Source of the DNA: an uncultured Clostridia bacterium
GTDB taxonomy: Bacteria; Bacillota; Clostridia; Christensenellales; Aristaeellaceae
Length of the DNA stretch: 36,133 bases
Assembly (NCBI GenBank): GCA_946538975.1
Contig: CAMNHF010000013.1
Coordinates: forward strand, 1 to 36,133
Reading direction: 5' to 3'
Shown: positions 30,908 to 36,133 of the stretch, one piece after another
Layout: the number at the start of each line of letters is the position of its first letter
Position numbering within the stretch: the stretch's first letter is position 1
Position numbers and translations under genes: made by a program
Notes under the pieces: generated by a model
What the model saw: the letters and a program-made list of their open reading frames with translations, nothing else
Databases searched by the model: none
Told to the model about the DNA's origin: nothing

Positions 30908-33886
30908 TTATTCCTGGTCATCCCGTTCAAAGGTGCAGTCCCACACGTCCACATCCGCATCCGCGAAGACCTCCTTCAGCCGGGCGCGGAGCTGCGCGGC
31001 CGTGACGCCCCGCTTCATGACCACCTGCAGGAAGCCGCCGCCGCCGGCCCCGCAGATCATCCGCCCGTCGATGAGGCTGTCGATGCTCGCGAAAATCTGG
31101 TCGATCAGCGTGTTTGTGCTACCGGCGTCGATCTGCCGGGACAGCGCCCAGTGCTCCGTCAGCAGGCGGGCGAAATCGTCCACATGCCCGCGCAGCAGCT
31201 CGAAGCGCATCAGCGCGGCGACTCTCTGGATCTCGTTCAGGGCGTGGAGGCTCTCCGGCTCATGGCCCACATAGCGGCCCACCACATCCCGCAGCAGATT
31301 CCGCGCCAGCCGCCGCTGGCCGGTGTAGATGAGGGCAAAGCGGGCCTGCAGCTCCTCCCAGACCGCGCTGTCCAGGCGGAGGGTCTCCACCTGCAGCTCC
31401 TGCCGGAGGCCCGGCCGCGCCGTGATGAACTTGAGCCCCGGCGTCAGGCTGCCGGCCTGATCCTGCCAGCCGCCGCCGGTGGACATCAACTGCTCCATCG
31501 CCAGCACGGTGGCATAGAGCGTCTCCTGCGCGCAGGCTTGGCCGGTGAAGGCCAGCAGCGCCTTCACGCAGGCCCCCGCGAGGATGGAGGAGGTGCCCAG
31601 GCCGCTGCCCTTGGGCACGCCGGTCACCTCCGAGCGCATCCGGAAGCCGCCGCCCAGCCTGCTCAGGATGTCGCGCAGATCGCCGCCCGCCGCGGGGATC
31701 ACGCCGCAGGAGAGCAGGGCCGCCTTCTGCAGGACGAAGGGATCCGACGGGTCGCCGGTGCGCTGCAGGGGCTCCACGCGGTCGAACTCGCCGTGGACGT
31801 CCATGTCGCGGGAGTCAAAGATGATGACCGGCTCCTCCAGCCGCTCCAGCGTCACCGTGACGGGCCGCTCGCCGCGCAGGCGGATGGCCGCGTTGAGTAC
31901 CGTGCCGCCGTGCTCGTGGCAGTAGGGCGGCGTGTCCGACCAGCCGCCGCCGAAGTTGACGCGCAGCGGGAGCCGCACCTCGCAGCGGTCCATCGCGATC
32001 CGGGCGTTGCTCCGGCTGTGCAGCTGCCGCCGGGTCTCCGTCAGAATGGCGTCCGAGAGCACGGCGAAGCAGCGGCTGATTTCCTGCTCGCCCTCCGCGC
32101 CGCCCAGCGCCACGCCGGTGTAATAGTGCAGGCGCATCGGCAGGGAGAAGTCCGCGGCCTTCCGGCACTGATCCTCCAGCCAGCCGCGCTGGATCGGCGT
32201 CAGCGGCGCGGTCAGGAAGCCCCGCAGCTCCCGCGCCGGGCGGCTCTCGGCGATGGCGCGGCGGATGCAGTTCATCTGCACCAGCTCCGCCATGCGCTTT
32301 TCCCACGCGATGATCGCTTCAGGATCCGCCTCATGGAAGCCGTCGCGCAGGGAAACGCATTCCTGCCAGGCCCCGCCCGCGGCCTTGCCGGTGCCCGCGG
32401 TCAGCAGCCGGTGCAGCCGCAGCGCCGCCGCCACCGCCTCCCGGATGGTCGCGCAGGGCCGGTACAGCCGCGCCGTCCACAGCACGCGCGGCTCGCCCTC
32501 CGCCCAGACCTCCTCCGCGGGCACGCCCAGCCGCGCCAGCGTCTCCGGCAGCGGCTGGCCGAACAGCACCGCCTCCTTGGGGTTATCCTCCACGCCCCAG
32601 ATGCGGCAGACAAAGCGGCCGTCCCGCTGCTTGAGCGCGTGCAGCACCACCCCGTCCGGGATGACCTCGTCGTGGATGTCCACAAAGGAGAGCACCACCC
32701 GGCTGCCGATCACCGCGCCGGAGTGCACGCAGCTGGTCTCCAGGTACACATCCTCGCCGACCTGATCCGTGGAGAGCACGGAGCTGTAGCCCGCCGCGCG
32801 GCCCGTGAAGGCGCAGTGCACCTGCGGCTCCCAGCCCAGATCGGCATAGGCGCCGATGCCGCGGGTCATCAGGCTGAGGATTTCGCGGGTGGTGCCGAAG
32901 TGGATGAACTTGGCCGGGGCCAGTCGCAGCAGCTTCATCCGGAAGGGGCGCAGCGCCTGCCAGACCAGCGTCCGCGCCGCGTGCAGCTCCTCGGTGAAGG
33001 AGCCCTCCGGCGCCTCGCGGTAGAAGTCCTCCAGCGTGGCGTCCGCGGCCAGCGGGTACTGGAAGTCCCCATAGAGCGACAGCCGCACCACCGGGTTCAC
33101 CAGCGCGCGGTATTTCTCCTCCGTGTCCACCAGTGCGTACAGCGCGGCGAGCATTGCGGGGGAGAAGATCAGCGAGCCGGTGTCGATGTCCACCTCGCCG
33201 CGCGCGTTCACCGCGCCCAGGCGGCTGAGCGTCTCCTCGCTCTGCTTGTGCAGGAAGCGGCGCACATAGCCGTCTTCCCCGCGCAGGTAGACGCCGTGGT
33301 TCTTGCCTGTCCCGACCGCCTCCTTGAAGGAGATCGCCGCCGCCCCGCGCCCGTTGTAGTCCACCAGCAGCGGATTGAACAGCAGCAGCACGTCCCCGGA
33401 GAGCAGCAGCATGCCCGCCCCGATGCGCCCCGGCAGCGCGCTCATGGAGACCATGAACTCGTCGAACAGGGTGGAGGGCCGCCCGTCCATTGCGTGCGGC
33501 ACGGGCGAGAACAGCTTGCCCAGCGCGGAATACTGCGGCACGCGCTTGCTGTCGCCGCCGGAATGGATCACCATCACCCGCAGGCCCTCGAAGTCCCCGC
33601 GGCCCTCGCGCCCGGCGATGTACCGCAGCACGGAGAGCGTCGCCCCGCCGGAGCCCACCCGCTCGTCGCCCTCGTCCGGGATCACGGCAAAGTGCGTCCC
33701 CTGCGGCAGCAGCCCCGCCTCCGCCCGCTGCCGCAGCTGCAGGCGGTAGCCCTCGGCCTGGTGCGCGTCGCTCGCCGTCAGGATGATATAGTCCCACCGC
33801 GGCCGCTCCGGCTGCAGCAGCACCCGGCGGTATTCATCCTGCGCGTCCTGATAGGACTGGGCCAGAAACAGCATGCTGTGATTCAT
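30908..33886 (-). CDS. fkp: Bifunctional fucokinase / fucose-1-phosphate guanylyltransferase-like protein (FKP-like)
   Basis: N-terminal nucleotidyltransferase motif VGSGGATLSVLRYIAGREG and VIHSGGDSKRVPQYSALGKLFSPVP; C-terminal GHMP kinase motifs VRLPLRVNFGGGWSDTPPYCHEHGGTVLNAAI, PKGSGLGTSSILAGACVKALL, ICGAGGGGFLQVV. Confidence 0.85.
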   Translation of the reverse strand: MNHSMLFLAQSYQDAQDEYRRVLLQPERPRWDYIILTASDAHQAEGYRLQLRQRAEAGLLPQGTHFAVIPDEGDERVGSGGATLSVLRYIAGREGRGDFEGLRVMVIHSGGDSKRVPQYSALGKLFSPVPHAMDGRPSTLFDEFMVSMSALPGRIGAGMLLLSGDVLLLFNPLLVDYNGRGAAAISFKEAVGTGKNHGVYLRGEDGYVRRFLHKQSEETLSRLGAVNARGEVDIDTGSLIFSPAMLAALYALVDTEEKYRALVNPVVRLSLYGDFQYPLAADATLEDFYREAPEGSFTEELHAARTLVWQALRPFRMKLLRLAPAKFIHFGTTREILSLMTRGIGAYADLGWEPQVHCAFTGRAAGYSSVLSTDQVGEDVYLETSCVHSGAVIGSRVVLSFVDIHDEVIPDGVVLHALKQRDGRFVCRIWGVEDNPKEAVLFGQPLPETLARLGVPAEEVWAEGEPRVLWTARLYRPCATIREAVAAALRLHRLLTAGTGKAAGGAWQECVSLRDGFHEADPEAIIAWEKRMAELVQMNCIRRAIAESRPARELRGFLTAPLTPIQRGWLEDQCRKAADFSLPMRLHYYTGVALGGAEGEQEISRCFAVLSDAILTETRRQLHSRSNARIAMDRCEVRLPLRVNFGGGWSDTPPYCHEHGGTVLNAAIRLRGERPVTVTLERLEEPVIIFDSRDMDVHGEFDRVEPLQRTGDPSDPFVLQKAALLSCGVIPAAGGDLRDILSRLGGGFRMRSEVTGVPKGSGLGTSSILAGACVKALLAFTGQACAQETLYATVLAMEQLMSTGGGWQDQAGSLTPGLKFITARPGLRQELQVETLRLDSAVWEELQARFALIYTGQRRLARNLLRDVVGRYVGHEPESLHALNEIQRVAALMRFELLRGHVDDFARLLTEHWALSRQIDAGSTNTLIDQIFASIDSLIDGRMICGAGGGGFLQVVMKRGVTAAQLRARLKEVFADADVDVWDCTFERDDQE

Positions 33887-33990
33887 CGTTCTTCCTGCCT
33901 TTCATCGGGCTCCCGTTCCCCGCTGTCGTCATCAGGATTGTAGCATTCTCGTCAGGGAAAATCAATGTTTTTGCGGGAGAGGCGGTGGTG

Positions 33991-34095
33991 CTGGGGGAAG
34001 GGGAGACCCCTTTTTCTGAGAAAAAGTGGTTCCCCTTCCCCCAGACCCCCATCCTCTCCGGAAAAAGCATTCCGGGGCGAGGTGTTTTTCTTTGG
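33991..34095 (+). repeat. Dispersed intergenic structured element, copy F
   Basis: CTGGGGGAAGGGGAGACCCCTTTTTCTGAGAAAAAGTGGTTCCCCTTCCCCCAGACCCCCATCCTCTCCGGAAAAAGCATTCCGGGG. Confidence 0.9.
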
Positions 34096-34226
34096 GTTTG
34101 TGGGCACAGTCCGACAACAGCGCCAAACAGCATCGTGCGACAGAACATCCCCGTGCAGGCAGCAAGCCTTGCGATCTGCGAATCACGCAGCTGTGATCCC
34201 GTGTCCAAAAGCGTCTGCGGGGGGGG

Positions 34227-34291
34227 CTGGGGGACACAGCCGCAGGTGTCCCCCAGGACCTTTTGCCTACTTTTCGGTCACGAAAAGTAGG
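34227..34291. repeat. Tandem pair of perfect 11-bp hairpins
   Basis: CTGGGGGACAC-agccgcag-GTGTCCCCCAG (34227-34256) and CCTACTTTTCG-gtca-CGAAAAGTAGG (34266-34291). Confidence 0.75.
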
Positions 34292-34460
34292 ACTCTGCCG
34301 AATCACGAAACATGATCTTCAACACGATTCCCGTCTCCCAAACACCGACCGACAAAGCCGGATTGCCAAATCCATACTCCCCCGGAGGAAAACTTCCCTT
34401 CTTCTCCGGAAAGAGCAGCCCAGGACGTGAAATTTTACGTTTTTGCCAAAGCAGCAGGCA

Positions 34461-34489
34461 TTGCAGAACGGAGAAGAATCTGCTATGAT
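34461..34489 (+). promoter_or_regulatory. Promoter for the micropeptide/GTGWSS locus (TTGCAG-17-TATGAT)
   Basis: Near-consensus hexamers with 17-bp spacing, about 26 bp upstream of ATG 34515. Confidence 0.7.
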
Positions 34490-34514
34490 ATGGGTAAAGA
34501 AAGGGGGAATTATC

Positions 34515-34589
34515 ATGACCATGATCATCATCGGCATTGTTCTCGGTCTCATTCTCCTGCCGTTCTATCTCACAAAGTTCTACAAATAA
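34515..34589 (+). CDS. 24-aa single-TM micropeptide MTMIIIGIVLGLILLPFYLTKFYK
   Basis: ATG preceded by AAGGGGGAA and a promoter; hydrophobic core with a basic C-terminus. Too short for the supplied ORF track. Confidence 0.6.
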   Translation: MTMIIIGIVLGLILLPFYLTKFYK

Positions 34590-34635
34590 GACCTGCCGCA
34601 CGCAATCGTGCAATCCGGCCGAAGGAGGCGATTCC

Positions 34636-34971
34636 ATGAGCAGGATCATGAAGGGCACGGGCTGGTCCTCCGGCGTTGTCGGGGAGGCCACGGACGGAAG
34701 AATCTACCGGGGCACAGGCTGGTCCTCGAAGGTCATCGGCGAATTCCGCGACGGAAAGATCTACCGGGGCACAGGCTGGTCGTCCACCCTCATCGGCGAA
34801 TACCGGGACGGGAAGATCTACGAGGGCACGGGCTGGTCGTCCCGTGTTGTGGGCGAATACCGCGGCGGCAAGGTCTACCGGGGCACGGGCTGGTCCTCCG
34901 AGCTCTTCGGGGAGTGCGACAGTCCCGCCGGCGCGGCCGCCCTGCTCCTGCTGACCTCCGAGCTGCTCTGA
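34636..34971 (+). CDS. Repeat protein with five ~19-aa repeats (GTGWSSxVIGEYRDGKIYR)
   Basis: GTGWSSGVVGEATDGRIYR / GTGWSSKVIGEFRDGKIYR / GTGWSSTLIGEYRDGKIYE / GTGWSSRVVGEYRGGKVYR / GTGWSSELFGECDSPAG; GAAGGAGG RBS. Confidence 0.8.
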   Translation: MSRIMKGTGWSSGVVGEATDGRIYRGTGWSSKVIGEFRDGKIYRGTGWSSTLIGEYRDGKIYEGTGWSSRVVGEYRGGKVYRGTGWSSELFGECDSPAGAAALLLLTSELL

Positions 34972-34990
34972 GCGGAACAGAACATGAATC

Positions 34991-35020
34991 AAAAAGCGAT
35001 GCCGCGCGCACCGCTTTTTT
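34991..35020. terminator. Bidirectional intrinsic terminator
   Basis: AAAAAGCG ... CGCTTTTTT between convergent genes. Confidence 0.7.
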
Positions 35021-35026
35021 GCGTCG

Positions 35027-35560
35027 TCAATGGCCTTCCTTCAGCTGCACCCACTCCGCGCGGGTGATGCGCAGAACCTTCATCGGGCCCCAGCGCTCGT
35101 CGTCATAGGCGCCGATCAGCCGCAGACCGGCGGCGCGGGCGGTGGCGCAGGAGGCCTCGTTGTCCGCGTGCATGTAGGAATACAGGCTGTCGAAGGCGGT
35201 GCGGGTGAAGCCCCAGTCGCGCACGGCCCGGGCGGCCTCGCCGGCATAGCCTTGCCGCCAGAAGTGCCGGTCCACGTGGTAGCCGATCTCCGGCCGCTCC
35301 TCGCCGTCGATGCGCTGCATGGTCAGCCCGCAGTCGCCGAGAAAGCGGCCGTCCTCGCGGCGCACGAGGGCCCACAGGCCGAAGCCGTGGGTGCGGTAGT
35401 TGTCGAAATTCCAGTCCAGCCAGCGCTGGGTGCCCGCTGCGTCGTAGGGCTTCGGGTAGTGGCGCATTGTCTCCGGGTCGGAAAGGATGGCATAGAGGGC
35501 GTCAAAGTCCCCCTGCTCGTACTCCCGCAGGATGAGGCGGGCGGTCTCCATCACGATCAT
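35027..35560 (-). CDS. GNAT-family N-acetyltransferase (RimJ/RimL-type)
   Basis: ETARLILREYEQGDFDALYAILSDPETMRHYPKP...EIGYHVDRHFWRQGYAGEAARAVRDWGF...SLYSYMHADNEASCATARAAGLRL. Confidence 0.88.
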   Translation of the reverse strand: MIVMETARLILREYEQGDFDALYAILSDPETMRHYPKPYDAAGTQRWLDWNFDNYRTHGFGLWALVRREDGRFLGDCGLTMQRIDGEERPEIGYHVDRHFWRQGYAGEAARAVRDWGFTRTAFDSLYSYMHADNEASCATARAAGLRLIGAYDDERWGPMKVLRITRAEWVQLKEGH

Positions 35561-35585
35561 GGCTCTTCCTCCGTCGAATGCGGAA

Positions 35586-35620
35586 AGCCCCTCCCCGTTT
35601 CAGGCGGGAAGGGGCGGGAT
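35586..35620 (-). terminator. Probable terminator of the symporter gene
   Basis: On the - strand CCCCTTCCCG-cctgaaa-CGGGGAGGGG-CTTTCC. Confidence 0.5.
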
Positions 35621-35632
35621 GATCTGGATTGC

Positions 35633-36133
35633 TTACACCGCGGGACGGTTGCTGCGGCGGCGCAGCTCGTTCAGCTCACTGCGGACGGCGGCTTCGCGCT
35701 CCTCCAGCGCCTTGCGGGCCGCGGGACTCATGGCCTGCAGCTTCTTCTGCTCGGCGGCCTTTTCCTTTTCCAGCTTGGCCAGCTCGGCCTGGTAGGCCTC
35801 CTCGCCCTCGTCCTTGCGGATCTTCTCCAGGGCGGAGACATAGGGACGGCCCTCGGCGGCCGCGGCGGCCTTCTGGTCGGCGACGATGGCCTCATGGTCG
35901 TACTTGCCGAACTTCTCCACACCCATGAAGATGAAGATCAGGAAGATGACCAGATAGCAGATGGTTTCCACGCCGATGAACACCCAGGGCATCGCGCCGC
36001 GGATGGCCTCGGAGGAGATGTTGTCCGCGGCATAGCCCACATTGGACAGCACGATGTTCAGGATGCCGGTGGCGATGCCGGTCATGCCGGCCATGATCGC
36101 GCCGTAGATCGTCATGGTCAGGCCGTCGGTGCG
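35633..36133 (-). CDS. GPH-type (MelB-like) sugar:cation symporter, C-terminal part; 5' end outside window
   Basis: RTDGLTMTIYGAIMAGMTGIATGILNIVLSNVGY...MPWVFIGVETICYLVIFLIFIFMGVEKFGKYDHEAI; long charged C-terminal tail. Confidence 0.65.
   Translation of the reverse strand, partial: RTDGLTMTIYGAIMAGMTGIATGILNIVLSNVGYAADNISSEAIRGAMPWVFIGVETICYLVIFLIFIFMGVEKFGKYDHEAIVADQKAAAAAEGRPYVSALEKIRKDEGEEAYQAELAKLEKEKAAEQKKLQAMSPAARKALEEREAAVRSELNELRRRSNRPAV

Noticed and set aside
31151-33943. 930-aa plus-strand ORF
   Set aside because: Mirror of the fkp-like gene; low-complexity composition and no recognisable domain.

Overview
GC-rich chromosomal window, probably from a Firmicutes/Clostridia-type bacterium (lineage inferred only from gene content). 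Recognisable content, left to right: aroB (-, partial, carrying an in-frame TAG), a radical SAM protein (-), a family-4-like uracil-DNA glycosylase, an M16 peptidase, a Clp-like AAA+ ATPase plus an uncharacterised partner and a HAD hydrolase, a DnaA-box cluster directly upstream of dnaN, and a branched-chain amino acid block (ilvB-ilvN-ilvC-[PASTA-like protein]-ilvD-[zinc-ribbon membrane protein]-leuA-leuC-leuD-leuB). These are followed by a pfkA-type phosphofructokinase; a convergent - strand block of DUF1461-type membrane protein/prfB/secA; a - strand operon of a bifunctional fucokinase/fucose-1-P guanylyltransferase with a FecCD-type ABC permease and ATPase; a 24-aa membrane micropeptide plus a five-repeat GTGWSS protein; a GNAT acetyltransferase; and a partial GPH-type sugar:cation symporter. 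The signals the genes do not explain are: (1) a dispersed family of six ~85-105 bp structured intergenic elements, with covarying stems and a biased orientation toward neighbouring operons; (2) an attenuator-like leader upstream of ilvB with two hairpins sharing a GCATACT motif and a possible antiterminator pairing; (3) an oriC-like DnaA-box cluster at dnaN with no adjacent dnaA; (4) the micropeptide/GTGWSS repeat locus; and (5) two zinc-ribbon membrane paralogues embedded in the BCAA block. No rRNA, tRNA, CRISPR array, transposase or phage gene was recognised. No database search was run; all family calls are from motif recognition.
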